The notes under the pieces: generated by a model
What the model saw: only the letters and a program-made list of their open reading frames with translations
What the model was told of the DNA's origin: nothing
Database searches by the model: none
Shown here: one piece after another, positions 24,242 through 33,584 of the stretch
How the letters are laid out: each line of letters starts with the position of its first letter
How positions within the stretch are numbered: position 1 is the stretch's first letter
Made by a program: the position numbers and the translations under genes
Source: Mesorhizobium loti CJ3sym
GTDB lineage: Bacteria > Pseudomonadota > Alphaproteobacteria > Rhizobiales > Rhizobiaceae
Length of the DNA: 64,000 nt
Direction: 5' to 3'
Assembly: GCF_000472785.1 (NCBI RefSeq)
Contig: NZ_AXAL01000007.1
Coordinates: 186,001 to 250,000, forward strand

Positions 24242-26410
24242 TTGACCATCAGCCAACTTGACGAGCGCACGCTCGATCCAGCGATAGCACTGGCGTCTCT
24301 CGATGAGACAGCGCCCCGGGAGCCGCACAGGCAGTTCGCCCTCAAGCACGGCGACTGCTTTGTCGTCGCCGATGCCTATGGTGACATACGCGGCGTTGGC
24401 GACGGGTTCTTCCGCGACGACACGCGCGTGCTTTCCGAGTTTCGCCTCACCGTTGGCGGGCGGTCGACGTCGTTGCTTGGCGCGTCGCTTAGCCAGGACA
24501 ATGTCCTGTTCACCACCAATTTGACCAATCTGCCGATCGAGAGCGCCGCGGGCCGCCAGATTCCGCAAGGCGCGATCCATATCGAGCGCGTCCGGCTGCT
24601 GTGGGAGGAGAGGCTGTATGAGCGCATAACGCTCTCCAATTACAGCAGGGAGCATTCGACGATCCTGCTGTCGCTGCGCTTTGGTGCCGATTTCCGCGAC
24701 ATGTTCGAGGTCCGGGGCTCGACCCGCGCGAAGCGTGGAACTGCCCACACGGCCGAGATTGCCCGCAACGCGGTCGTGCTGCGCTACGATGGCCTGGACG
24801 ACGTGGTGCGGACATCGGCGATATCATTTTCACAGACGCCCGATCAGCTGACGGCCGACCAGGCGGATTTCGTCATCGCCGTCACCAAGCGCAGCAGCCA
24901 GACGCTTTACCTGGAAGTGGGCAATGAGACAGACGAACGCCCCGAAAGCCGCCGGTTTCGCGCTGCGGCCGCCCGCGCTCGGTTCGGCATGCGCGCCAAA
25001 CGCCGGCATGGTGCGACACTGCACAGTTCGGGCCGCGTCTTCAACGACTGGATGGCTCGGGCTCGCGCCGATGTCGCGCTGCTCACGACGGAACTGCCGA
25101 CCGGGCCTTATCCCTATGCCGGCATTCCGTGGTTCTCCACCGCCTTCGGCCGCGACGGTGTGATTTCAGCCCTGCAGATGCTTTGGCTCAATCCCGGGCT
25201 GGCGCGAGGCGTTCTGGCGTTTCTTGCCCAGCACCAGGCGACCGAGACCTCGCCGTTCAGCGATTCCGAACCCGGCAAGATCATGCACGAGACCCGCAAG
25301 GGCGAGATGGTGGCGCTCAGCGAGCTGCCTTTCGGCCGTTACTATGGCGGTGTCGACACGACGCCGCTCTACATCCATCTTGCCTGCGCCTATGCGGATC
25401 GCACGGGGGACACAGCCTTCATCGATACGCTGTGGCCCTCGCTGTGTGCCGCGGCCGAGTGGATCGAAACGGCGAGCCGTTCGACAGGATTCCTCACCTA
25501 CCAGCGCGCTGCGGAATCCGGCCTGGCCAACCAGGGATGGAAGGACAGTTTTGATTCCGTCTTTCACGCCGATGGCAGCATTCCGAAGGGGCCAATCGCA
25601 CTGGTCGAGGTGCAGGGCTACGTCTTCGCGGCGTTCCAGGGGTTGGCGAAACTGGCGCGGCTGCGTGGCGAAACGGAGCGGGCGGAGGGGTGGGAAATAC
25701 GCGCCGATACACTTCGCCAGCAAGTCGAACGCCATTTCTGGATCGAAGACCTGAGCTACTATGCGCTGGCACTGGACGGCGAGGGTCAACCTTGCAAGGT
25801 GCGCACATCCAATGCCGGTCACCTGCTTTACGTCGGCCTTCCCAGCCCTGATCGCGCACGCATGGTCGCCGACCAGCTGCTGTCGGCCTCGTTCCATTCC
25901 GGCTGGGGATTGAGAACGCTGGCGGACGACGCGATCTTCTTCAATCCGATGTCCTATCATAACGGGTCGATCTGGCCGCACGATACCGCGATCTGCGCCG
26001 CCGGACTGGCGCGATACGGTATCCGCGACGATGTGGTGCGGCTGATGAGTGGGACCTTCGAATCCGCCGTTCATTTCAACATGCGGTTGCCGGAACTGTT
26101 TTGCGGTTTTACGCGCGCGGCTGGCGAAGCGCCGATTGCCTATCCGGTGGCGTGCCTGCCGCAAGCCTGGTCCGCCGGCTCCGCCTTCATGCTCATGCAG
26201 TCGTGCCTCGGGCTTCAGATCGATGGCTGGGCAGGCGAGATCCATGTTACCCGGCCGCGCCTGCCGATCGGCATCGACAGCCTCGTCCTTCGTCATCTTT
26301 CGGTCGGGCAGGCGACGGTGGATCTGACGTTCCAGCGCGTCGGAGATCGTGTTGGCGCTTTCCTCGCCGAGCCGCATGAGGGGCTGGTGCCTCTTGTGGT
26401 GAGGAGCTGA
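24242..26410 (+). CDS. Amylo-alpha-1,6-glucosidase-like glycoside hydrolase
   Basis: The 722-residue protein has the bacterial glycogen-debranching N-terminal domain (FALKHGDCFVVADAYGDIRGVGDGFFRDDTRVLSEF) followed by an alpha/alpha-barrel catalytic domain (IPWFSTAFGRDGVISALQMLWLNP, KGEMVALSELPFGRYYGGVDTTPLYIHL, FFNPMSYHNGSIWPHDTAICAAGL). These are the GDE family signatures; hydrolysis of alpha-1,6 or related glucosidic bonds is expected. No signal peptide. The start is TTG at 24242. It lies between a glycosyltransferase and trehalose synthesis genes, so it may supply or trim the same glucan. Confidence 0.85.
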   Translation: MTISQLDERTLDPAIALASLDETAPREPHRQFALKHGDCFVVADAYGDIRGVGDGFFRDDTRVLSEFRLTVGGRSTSLLGASLSQDNVLFTTNLTNLPIESAAGRQIPQGAIHIERVRLLWEERLYERITLSNYSREHSTILLSLRFGADFRDMFEVRGSTRAKRGTAHTAEIARNAVVLRYDGLDDVVRTSAISFSQTPDQLTADQADFVIAVTKRSSQTLYLEVGNETDERPESRRFRAAAARARFGMRAKRRHGATLHSSGRVFNDWMARARADVALLTTELPTGPYPYAGIPWFSTAFGRDGVISALQMLWLNPGLARGVLAFLAQHQATETSPFSDSEPGKIMHETRKGEMVALSELPFGRYYGGVDTTPLYIHLACAYADRTGDTAFIDTLWPSLCAAAEWIETASRSTGFLTYQRAAESGLANQGWKDSFDSVFHADGSIPKGPIALVEVQGYVFAAFQGLAKLARLRGETERAEGWEIRADTLRQQVERHFWIEDLSYYALALDGEGQPCKVRTSNAGHLLYVGLPSPDRARMVADQLLSASFHSGWGLRTLADDAIFFNPMSYHNGSIWPHDTAICAAGLARYGIRDDVVRLMSGTFESAVHFNMRLPELFCGFTRAAGEAPIAYPVACLPQAWSAGSAFMLMQSCLGLQIDGWAGEIHVTRPRLPIGIDSLVLRHLSVGQATVDLTFQRVGDRVGAFLAEPHEGLVPLVVRS

Positions 26411-26518
26411 AAAACCGGAACCATCATGCGTGGTGGGGCGTTGGTCAACAGACTATGGGCGCCGAAGTTCCAGAAGATGGAGTCTGTTCGGTATCCCATT
26501 GAAAGGTAATCGATTTTA

Positions 26519-28288
26519 ATGCCCGACAACAGTTCGTCCCTGGTCATTCCCATCTTCGCATTGTGGCTCTTCATCCTTGTAGCTGTTGGCGTCCTGTTTA
26601 TTGCGCTGATGACGATGATGGTGCGGTCGCGCAGGAGCCGCAGGCTTGCTGCTGTGAAGGCCGATCCGGCTCCCAGCCCGGTGCCGGAATTCGAGAAGAA
26701 TGGGCAGTCCACCGTCGCCGCGCTGGCACAGTGGTCGCCCGAGACGCTGCGCCACATACTGGCCACGGAACTGCCCGATGCCCAGGTGATCGTCGTCTCG
26801 AATCGTGAGCCGTACATCCACAACCGCAAGGGCGACGACATCGAGCTGGTCGTACCCGCCAGCGGGCTCGTGTCCGCCCTGGAGCCGATAACGCGCGCCT
26901 GTGCGGGCACGTGGATCGCCTATGGCGGCGGTTCGGCCGACGCGCTTGTGGTCGACAAGAACGACCGGATCGAGGTGCCGCCTGACAATCCTTCCTACAC
27001 GTTGCGCCGCGTCTGGCTGAGCGAGGAAGAGCAGCAAGGCTACTATCTCGGCTTTGCCAATGAGGGCCTCTGGCCGCTGTGCCATATCGCCTTCACCCGG
27101 CCGATATTCCGTGCCTACGATTGGGAAGCCTACGAAGCGGTCAACCGCAAATTCGCCGACACTGTCGTAGCGGAAGCCCGTAACGAGCGGCCGATCGTGC
27201 TGGTCCAGGATTACCATTTTGCACTGCTGCCGCGAATGATCCGGGAGCGCCTGCCTGAGGCGATTATTATCACCTTCTGGCACATCCCTTGGCCGAATTC
27301 GGAAGTGTTCAGCATCTGCCCGTGGCGTGAGAAGATCCTTGAGGGCCTGCTCGGCAGTTCAATCGTCGGCTTTCACACCCAGTTCCATTGCAACAACTTC
27401 ATCGACAGCGTCGACCGTTTCCTGGAAAGCAGGATCGAGCGCGAGGATTCGGCCATCTCCTATGGCGGCCAGATCAGTCTGGTTCACGCCTATCCGATTT
27501 CAATCGAATGGTCGCCGCCGCAACTGGACAAGCTGCCAGACGTGGCGCAGTGCCGTCGCCAGGTTCGCGAGAAATTCGGACTGGCAGAACATGTCAAACT
27601 GTGCGTCGGCGTTGAGCGTCTGGACTACACCAAGGGCATCCTCGATCGTTTCAACGCGCTCGATGAATTGCTGACGCTTCACCCGGAATGGATCGGCAAG
27701 GTGTCGTTCCTGCAGATCGCGGCGCCCAGCCGCGGAACCTTGCCCGCCTACCAGCAATTGTACGAAGAGTGCATGCGCCATGCCGAGGATCTCAACCAGC
27801 GCTATGGCCGCGAAGGCTATACGCCCGTCCTGATGGTCACGGAACATCACTCGCAGCTGCAGGTCTACGAAATCTACCGCGCCGCCGACGTCTGCATGGT
27901 CACCAGCCTGCATGACGGCATGAACCTGGTTGCCAAGGAGTTTGTCGCCGCGCGCGACGATGAGCAAGGCGTCTTGCTGCTGAGCATGTTCGCCGGCGCC
28001 TCCAAGGAGCTGCTGGAGGCGCTGATCGTCAATCCCTATGACGCGGCAATGATGGGTGACGTCCTGCTGCAGGCCTTGACCATGTCGCCAGACGAGCAAA
28101 CCCAGCGCATGCGACGCATGCGCGAGATCGTGCGCGAAAACAATGTCTATCGATGGGCAGGCAGCATGCTTCTCGACGCGGCGCGTTTGCGCAAGCGTGA
28201 TGCAGTCGACCGAGCCGTCGGCGCTGCTCCCACGATCCCTGCCAACGTAATATCACTGCTCGAACGCAAACGCGTGGCGGCACTGTGA
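26519..28288 (+). CDS. otsA: Trehalose-6-phosphate synthase OtsA with N-terminal membrane anchor
   Basis: OtsA makes trehalose 6-phosphate from UDP-glucose and glucose 6-phosphate. The 589-residue protein exceeds the usual 450-500 because a membrane segment (about residues 8-34, [21 protein letters not shown]) and a linker come first. The GT20 domain follows with [61 protein letters not shown] and [17 protein letters not shown]. The catalytic part would face the cytoplasm if the N-terminus is outside. otsB overlaps the stop by one base, so the two enzymes are made together. Confidence 0.92.
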   Translation: MPDNSSSLVIPIFALWLFILVAVGVLFIALMTMMVRSRRSRRLAAVKADPAPSPVPEFEKNGQSTVAALAQWSPETLRHILATELPDAQVIVVSNREPYIHNRKGDDIELVVPASGLVSALEPITRACAGTWIAYGGGSADALVVDKNDRIEVPPDNPSYTLRRVWLSEEEQQGYYLGFANEGLWPLCHIAFTRPIFRAYDWEAYEAVNRKFADTVVAEARNERPIVLVQDYHFALLPRMIRERLPEAIIITFWHIPWPNSEVFSICPWREKILEGLLGSSIVGFHTQFHCNNFIDSVDRFLESRIEREDSAISYGGQISLVHAYPISIEWSPPQLDKLPDVAQCRRQVREKFGLAEHVKLCVGVERLDYTKGILDRFNALDELLTLHPEWIGKVSFLQIAAPSRGTLPAYQQLYEECMRHAEDLNQRYGREGYTPVLMVTEHHSQLQVYEIYRAADVCMVTSLHDGMNLVAKEFVAARDDEQGVLLLSMFAGASKELLEALIVNPYDAAMMGDVLLQALTMSPDEQTQRMRRMREIVRENNVYRWAGSMLLDAARLRKRDAVDRAVGAAPTIPANVISLLERKRVAAL

Positions 28289-29070
28289 TGTCGATATCGT
28301 CAAACCTTCCGGAACCCGTCGTCCCGCAAGGGCCATGGAGCCTGTTCCTCGATATCGATGGCACGCTTCTCGAACATGCCGCACATCCCGATGCGGTGGT
28401 TGTCAGTGAGGAGCTGCGCATGCTGTTGGCACGGCTTGAAACACAATTGGACGGAGCCTTGGCGTTCATCACGGGACGCTCGATCGCCGCCGTCGACCAT
28501 CTCTTCCAGCCCCTCAGATTGCGCGCCGCCGGCCTCTATGGCCTCGAACACAGGCTGGCGCGTGATGGGCCGGTCGAGGCGGCCAGCGAACCGGCTGACA
28601 TCGCCGCACTTGCCAACGAAATCGCGACGGAACTGGACAATGCGGAGGTCTATATCGAGCGCAAGGGCCCGATCCTGGCCATTCACACGCGCGCGGCCCC
28701 GCATTTGCTGCAGCGGGCGACTGAGTTGGTCGAACAGGCACTGCACAAGTTACCCGCGGGATATCGGGTCTTGGCCGGAAATGCCGGTGTGGAGCTGATG
28801 CCGCTGGAGGCGGCGAAGGGAGCAGCCATCCGGCGCTTCATGCAAGTTCCGGCCTTCAGGGGACGGCGGCCGGTGTTCCTCGGTGACGATACATCCGATG
28901 AGAACGGGTTCGAGGTCGTCAACGAATTGGACGGCATCTCGGTTCGCATAAAGCCGCATGGATCGACAGCGGCACCTTTTGTGCTGGCCGGTGTGGATGC
29001 GGCCTTGGCCTGGTTGGACGGGATGAGCAGACGCGAGACCGCGGCCACGCTGGCCGCAATGGCGAAATGA
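28288..29070 (+). CDS. otsB: Trehalose-6-phosphate phosphatase OtsB
   Basis: OtsB removes phosphate from trehalose 6-phosphate. The 260-residue HAD phosphatase has motif I LFLDIDGTLLEHAAHP (Asp nucleophile and acid), motif II ALAFITGRSIAAVDHLF, and motif IV FLGDDTSDENGFEVVNELDGISVRIK. ATG 28288 shares its A with the otsA stop; GTG 28285 is an alternative. The gene pair completes trehalose synthesis, used in rhizobia for osmotic and desiccation tolerance. Confidence 0.93.
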   Translation: MSISSNLPEPVVPQGPWSLFLDIDGTLLEHAAHPDAVVVSEELRMLLARLETQLDGALAFITGRSIAAVDHLFQPLRLRAAGLYGLEHRLARDGPVEAASEPADIAALANEIATELDNAEVYIERKGPILAIHTRAAPHLLQRATELVEQALHKLPAGYRVLAGNAGVELMPLEAAKGAAIRRFMQVPAFRGRRPVFLGDDTSDENGFEVVNELDGISVRIKPHGSTAAPFVLAGVDAALAWLDGMSRRETAATLAAMAK

Positions 29071-29125
29071 ACTGGATGGCACCCGAGCCACTCCTGCTTC
29101 AGGCGCGCATGGAAAGGAGTTTGTA

Positions 29126-29338
29126 ATGACGCAACTGACAAGCCTCATCCGGGAAATCATGCCCGCCTGGCTTAGGCGGCGCTCTGAGCCACTAAGCGGT
29201 GATGCCAAGACGGCAGCTGAGTCTTTGCGTCCCGCAGACGCCGACGCAGTCTGGCGCAAGGCTGTCGAGAACGATTTGTTTGGAGCCAACACAGCGGATT
29301 ATGCAGAGACCGGCGGGAAGGGCCGCAACCGCCATTGA
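29126..29338 (+). CDS. Small hypothetical protein after otsB
   Basis: A 70-residue product, TQLTSLIREIMPAWLRRRSE at the start, rich in charged residues and without a membrane segment or signal. GAAAGGAGTTTGT before the ATG is a strong ribosome-binding site, and the gene lies 55 bp after otsB on the same strand. Family unknown. Its pattern SLRPADADAVWRKAVENDLFG could be a small helical fold. It may be the last gene of the trehalose cluster. Confidence 0.55.
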   Translation: MTQLTSLIREIMPAWLRRRSEPLSGDAKTAAESLRPADADAVWRKAVENDLFGANTADYAETGGKGRNRH

Positions 29339-29347
29339 CGGTCGCGC

Positions 29348-30502
29348 TCAGCCGTCCCCGAAAACCAGCGAAACATTACCGCCGGCATGGCGTTCGAGCC
29401 GACCTGCGAGGTCTAATTCCAGCAACACCATGAAGACCTGGGCGGGGTGCAGGCCGGTGTGGCGGATGATCTCGTCGACCGACACCGGCGTCGGGCCGAG
29501 TGCCTCGATGACGCGGGCGCGGTCGCTCTCGCCGGGCGGCGGTGTGGCCGAGAAATCCGGCGGGTCTTCAAACGGAGGCATTTCCGGCGCGCGCATGCCG
29601 GTCAACGGCGCGATTGCCCTGGAAATGTCGGAGGCTTCGGTGACCAGGGTGGCGCCGTCCTTGAGCAGGCCGTTGGTGCCGGCCGCGCGTGGGTCCAGCG
29701 GCGAGCCGGGAACAGCAAAGACCAGCCGGCCCATTTCGCCGGCAAGCCTGGCGCTGATCAGCGATCCCGAACGCTGCGCCGCCTCGACCACCACCAGCCC
29801 AAGGGCGGCGCCCGCGACAAGGCGATTGCGGCGCGGAAAATCCTGGGCGCGCGGCTGCCAGCCGAACGGCATTTCGGAGATGATGGCGCCGCGCTCGGCA
29901 ATCTCGTCACACAGACCGGCATTTTCGGGCGGGTAGGGCAGGTCGAGGCCTCCGGCCAGCACACCGATCGTGCCGGTTGACAGACTGCCCTGATGTGCCG
30001 CCGTATCGATGCCGCGCGCCAGCCCCGACACGATGCCGTAGCCGTCGCCGCCAAGACTGGCAGCCAGCATGCGCGCCATCTTGATGCCGGCCAGCGATGC
30101 GTTGCGGGCACCGACAATGGCAACCCCCGGCAACCGGAACACGGCGGCATTGCCTTTCACCGCCAGCAGAGGCGGTGGATTGTCCATGTTTCTAAGCAAT
30201 GGCGGATAGTCGGGCTCCCCGATGCCGACAAAGCGCGCACCGGCCTTGCGGGCTGCTTCCAGTTCGGCCTCGGCTTCGGCAATGGACGGGATGCGGGCGA
30301 TCCGACTGGCACCGCCCGAAATCATCAGTTCCGGCAGGATTTCCAGCGCCACCTCGGCGGACCCGAAGCGGTTGATCAGGTCGCGAAAGGAGGCGGGGCC
30401 GACATTCTGGGTGCGGATCAGCCGCAGCCAGCTCAGCCGCTGCCGGTCGCTGAGGCGCGGCCCGGCGGCAGGCTCGCTCATCGCGGTGGCGTGCTCGCTC
30501 AC
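29348..30502 (-). CDS. dprA: DNA-processing protein DprA
   Basis: DprA protects incoming single-stranded DNA and loads RecA during transformation; it is also widespread in non-competent bacteria. The 384-residue protein has an N-terminal helical region ([25 protein letters not shown]), a Rossmann-like core ([80 protein letters not shown]), and a C-terminal winged helix ([35 protein letters not shown]). It overlaps plsY by four bases, the fourth gene of the pyrB string. No other competence genes are visible. Confidence 0.93.
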   Translation of the reverse strand: MSEHATAMSEPAAGPRLSDRQRLSWLRLIRTQNVGPASFRDLINRFGSAEVALEILPELMISGGASRIARIPSIAEAEAELEAARKAGARFVGIGEPDYPPLLRNMDNPPPLLAVKGNAAVFRLPGVAIVGARNASLAGIKMARMLAASLGGDGYGIVSGLARGIDTAAHQGSLSTGTIGVLAGGLDLPYPPENAGLCDEIAERGAIISEMPFGWQPRAQDFPRRNRLVAGAALGLVVVEAAQRSGSLISARLAGEMGRLVFAVPGSPLDPRAAGTNGLLKDGATLVTEASDISRAIAPLTGMRAPEMPPFEDPPDFSATPPPGESDRARVIEALGPTPVSVDEIIRHTGLHPAQVFMVLLELDLAGRLERHAGGNVSLVFGDG

Positions 30503-31086
30503 CCCTTGGCTCCGATCTTGCCCTCGGTGCCGGCAAGCAGGCGCGAAATATTCGCCCTATGCTTGATGAAGACGATGACGCTCATCACCACGAACAGGAC
30601 GGCTATCTGCGGGGTGCTCATGAAATACAGGGCAATCGGCACGACGACGGCTGCCGTCAGCGCTGCAAGCGATGAGAACCGGAATAGGAACGCCATCACC
30701 AGCCAGACGACGGCGAAGATCAGCGCCACCTGCCAGGCAAGGCCGATCAGCACACCGAGGTAAGTCGCGACGCCCTTGCCGCCCTTGAAGCCGAGCCAGG
30801 CCGGAAATAGGTGACCAAGAAAGGCGCCGAGGCCGGCCCAGACCGCCGTTTCCGGCGCGAAATGGCCAGCAATCAGCACGGCGGCCGTGCCTTTCAGTGC
30901 ATCGAGCAACAAGGTCGCGGCGGCAAGACCCTTGTTGCCGGTACGCAGCACGTTGGTGGCGCCGATGTTGCCGGAGCCAATCTTGCGCACGTCACCAAGG
31001 CCGGCCGCGCGGGTGAGCAGCAGGCCGAACGGAATCGAGCCTAAGAGATAGCCGAACACCAACGCTGGGATGAGGCCGTAAGTCAT
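30499..31086 (-). CDS. plsY: Acyl-phosphate:glycerol-3-phosphate acyltransferase PlsY
   Basis: PlsY transfers an acyl group from acyl phosphate to glycerol 3-phosphate, the first step of phospholipid synthesis. The 195-residue integral membrane protein has the three conserved loops: [59 protein letters not shown], and [18 protein letters not shown]. Length and motifs are standard. It is followed by dprA with a four-base overlap and preceded by pyrC' with a 57-bp gap. Confidence 0.95.
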   Translation of the reverse strand: MTYGLIPALVFGYLLGSIPFGLLLTRAAGLGDVRKIGSGNIGATNVLRTGNKGLAAATLLLDALKGTAAVLIAGHFAPETAVWAGLGAFLGHLFPAWLGFKGGKGVATYLGVLIGLAWQVALIFAVVWLVMAFLFRFSSLAALTAAVVVPIALYFMSTPQIAVLFVVMSVIVFIKHRANISRLLAGTEGKIGAKG

Positions 31087-31143
31087 TGTTTCCCCCGCAT
31101 TTCCCCCTAGTCGACCGCATCAGGCGCGACGCCCGTTCCCGAT

Positions 31144-32430
31144 CTATGCCGAGAACACTGTGCGGCCCGCCACCAGTGTTTGCAAGACCTTGCCTTGCAG
31201 GCGCGCGCCTTCAAAACAGGTGTTCTTCGAGCGCGAGCGAATGCCGCTTTCACTGACGATCCAGGGTTCATCGAGATCGACAAGCACAAGGTCGGCAAGA
31301 GCACCCGGCTTCAGTGTGCCGCCTGGCAATCCGAACAGTCTTGCCGGCGCGGTAGACAGGGTTTCGACCAACCGCAGCAAGGGCACGTCACCATTGTGGT
31401 ACAGCCGCAAGGCAGCGCCAAGCAGCGTCTCCAATCCGATGGCGCCGGCGGCCGCGTCGGCGAAGGGCAGGCGCTTGGTGTCGACATCCTGTGGATCGTG
31501 CGAGGAGACGATGATGTCGACGGTGCCGTCCCTGACCGCCTCGATCATCGCCAACCGGTCTTCCTCGGCGCGCAGCGGCGGCGTCAGCCGGAAGAAGGTG
31601 CGGTATTCGCCGACATCGTTTTCGTTGAGCGACAGATTGTGGATCGACACGCCTGAGGTGACGGCAGCACCATCGGCTTTGGCGCGTGTCACGGCGCTTG
31701 CTGCCATCGCCGTCGAGATTTTTGCCGCATGATAGGAACCGCGCGTCAGACGGGCCAAAGCCAGATCGCGCTCCAGCGGGATCGATTCGGCTTCACGCGG
31801 AATGCCGGAAAGGCCGAGCCAACTGGCGTACAGACCCTCGTTCATGACGCCTGATGAACCGAGGTCGGCATCCTGGGTTTCATGCACGATGGTGGCGCCG
31901 AAATCGCGGGCGTAGGTCAGTGCGCGGCGCATCACCAGCGCGCTTGCTATGGTGTGGCGGCCATCGGTGAAGGCGACGGCGCCAGCCTCACGCAGCAGGC
32001 CGAATTCGGTCATCTCGCGGCCGGCGAGACCCTTGGTGATCGCCGCCGCCGGAAAGACGTTGACGATAGCCGTGTCCTTGGCGGTGCGCAGCACGAACTC
32101 GACCAGCGCCACATTGTCGATCACCGGGTCGGTATCGGGCATCATGACGATGGAGGTGACGCCGCCGGCTGCCGCCGCGACGCTCGCCGAGGCGATGGTT
32201 TCGCGATGCTCGCCGCCGGGCTCACCGATGAAGACGCGGCCATCGACCAGGCCGGCAATGATCGCCTTGCCGGCGCAATCAATTGTTATGGCGCCCTCGG
32301 GGGTGCCCTGGTTCAACGCCGCCTTGCCCGCGGCAACGATCTTGCGACCATCGACAATGACGGAGCCGACTTCGTCCATGCCGCGCGAGGGGTCGACGAT
32401 GCGGGCGCGTTCAAAGACCGTCGTGCTCAT
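31144..32430 (-). CDS. pyrC: Dihydroorotase homologue PyrC', probably catalytically inactive
   Basis: The 428-residue protein has the fold and length of type I dihydroorotase ([22 protein letters not shown] at the N-terminal side, [33 protein letters not shown] near the end). Metal ligands are missing. D-x-H-x-H reads D63-G-R65-V-F67; the later His of H-V-S is K237; the Asp of A-T-D-H is S310. Only D156 and H183 are in place. In Pseudomonas an inactive PyrC' supports aspartate carbamoyltransferase assembly. Here it overlaps pyrB by four bases, so the same structural role is likely, with an active dihydroorotase elsewhere. Confidence 0.9.
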   Translation of the reverse strand: MSTTVFERARIVDPSRGMDEVGSVIVDGRKIVAAGKAALNQGTPEGAITIDCAGKAIIAGLVDGRVFIGEPGGEHRETIASASVAAAAGGVTSIVMMPDTDPVIDNVALVEFVLRTAKDTAIVNVFPAAAITKGLAGREMTEFGLLREAGAVAFTDGRHTIASALVMRRALTYARDFGATIVHETQDADLGSSGVMNEGLYASWLGLSGIPREAESIPLERDLALARLTRGSYHAAKISTAMAASAVTRAKADGAAVTSGVSIHNLSLNENDVGEYRTFFRLTPPLRAEEDRLAMIEAVRDGTVDIIVSSHDPQDVDTKRLPFADAAAGAIGLETLLGAALRLYHNGDVPLLRLVETLSTAPARLFGLPGGTLKPGALADLVLVDLDEPWIVSESGIRSRSKNTCFEGARLQGKVLQTLVAGRTVFSA

Positions 32431-33407
32431 GCGCCGCGGCCCTCTTGATTACGGCCTTCTTGATTACGGCGGGGGTCGAGCAGCGCTTCCATCACCGCCA
32501 TCCGCACGGCAACGCCCATTTCCACCTGTTCCTGGATGACGCTTTGCGGGCCGTCGGCGATTTCCGAGGCAATCTCGACGCCGCGGTTCATCGGGCCAGG
32601 ATGCATCACCATGGCGTCATCCTTGGCGGCCTTCAGCTTTTCGGCGTCGAGGCCGAAATAGCGGAAATATTCGCGAACCGAAGGCACGAAGGCGCCTTCC
32701 ATCCGCTCGCGCTGCAGGCGCAGCATCATCACCACGTCGGCGTCTTTCAGGCCTTCGGCCATCGAGCGCGTGACAATCACACCCATTCGTTCGATGCCGG
32801 AGGGCAGCAGCGTTGAAGGGGCGACGACCCGAACCTGTGCGCCGAGCGCGTTGAGCAGCATGATGTTGGAACGCGCCACGCGCGAATGCAGGATGTCGCC
32901 GCAGATCGCCACGATCAGCTTCGACAGCGGACCCTTGGCGCGGCGGATGGTCAGCGCGTCGAGCAGCGCCTGTGTCGGGTGTTCATGCGCGCCATCGCCG
33001 GCATTGACGACGGAGCAGCCGACTTTTTGGGCCAGAAGGGCCGCCGCACCCGCCGACTGATGGCGGATGATCAATATATCGGGCCGCATGGCGTTCAGCG
33101 TCATCGCCGTGTCGATGAGGGTCTCGCCCTTTTTCACCGAGGAGCTCGCCACCGACATGTTCATGACATCGGCGCCGAGCCGCTTTCCGGCCAGCTCGAA
33201 CGAGGACTGCGTGCGGGTAGATGCCTCGTAGAACAGGTTGATCTGGGTGCGGCCGCGCAGCGTCGAGGTTTTCTTCTCGGACTGCCGCGAAATCGCGACC
33301 GCCAGATCCGCCCGATCGAGCAAAAGCTCGATGTCGGCGGGCGAAAGGTCGCTGATGCCCAGAAGATGGCGGTGAGGATAGAGTGGCAGGGACGAAGCGT
33401 CGGTCAT
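32427..33407 (-). CDS. pyrB: Aspartate carbamoyltransferase catalytic subunit PyrB
   Basis: PyrB joins carbamoyl phosphate and aspartate in pyrimidine synthesis. The 326-residue protein has the carbamoyl phosphate motif [20 protein letters not shown], the aspartate-binding region [21 protein letters not shown], and [19 protein letters not shown]. The last residues, [16 protein letters not shown], contain a duplicated NQEGR made by a 15-bp repeat. pyrC' overlaps the end by four bases; no regulatory subunit is encoded nearby. Confidence 0.95.
   Translation of the reverse strand: MTDASSLPLYPHRHLLGISDLSPADIELLLDRADLAVAISRQSEKKTSTLRGRTQINLFYEASTRTQSSFELAGKRLGADVMNMSVASSSVKKGETLIDTAMTLNAMRPDILIIRHQSAGAAALLAQKVGCSVVNAGDGAHEHPTQALLDALTIRRAKGPLSKLIVAICGDILHSRVARSNIMLLNALGAQVRVVAPSTLLPSGIERMGVIVTRSMAEGLKDADVVMMLRLQRERMEGAFVPSVREYFRYFGLDAEKLKAAKDDAMVMHPGPMNRGVEIASEIADGPQSVIQEQVEMGVAVRMAVMEALLDPRRNQEGRNQEGRGA
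32444..32470. repeat. 15-bp tandem duplication at the end of pyrB
   Basis: CTTGATTACGGCCTT (32444-32458) is followed at once by a second CTTGATTACGGC (32459-32470). On the coding strand it encodes the repeated Asn-Gln-Glu-Gly-Arg of the PyrB tail, just before the pyrC' start. It is a likely slippage site. Confidence 0.8.
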
Positions 33408-33584
33408 CTCAAGGGGGTGCTATAGGGTGCGGATTTTGCGCCTGCAAGCACCAGCTTTACATTGGCGCCGTTCTCCCCGGTATTTTCGTCGCGCGCGCGG
33501 CAACGCTTGGCTATATCTAGCCGATGGCCTCGGATTCGTGGCTTTCGCACGACAGGGACCTTTCTACGGATTGAAGGATTGGGC

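Noticed and set aside
29348..30502. dprA as a sign of natural competence
   Set aside because: dprA is widespread without competence, and no uptake genes are nearby.
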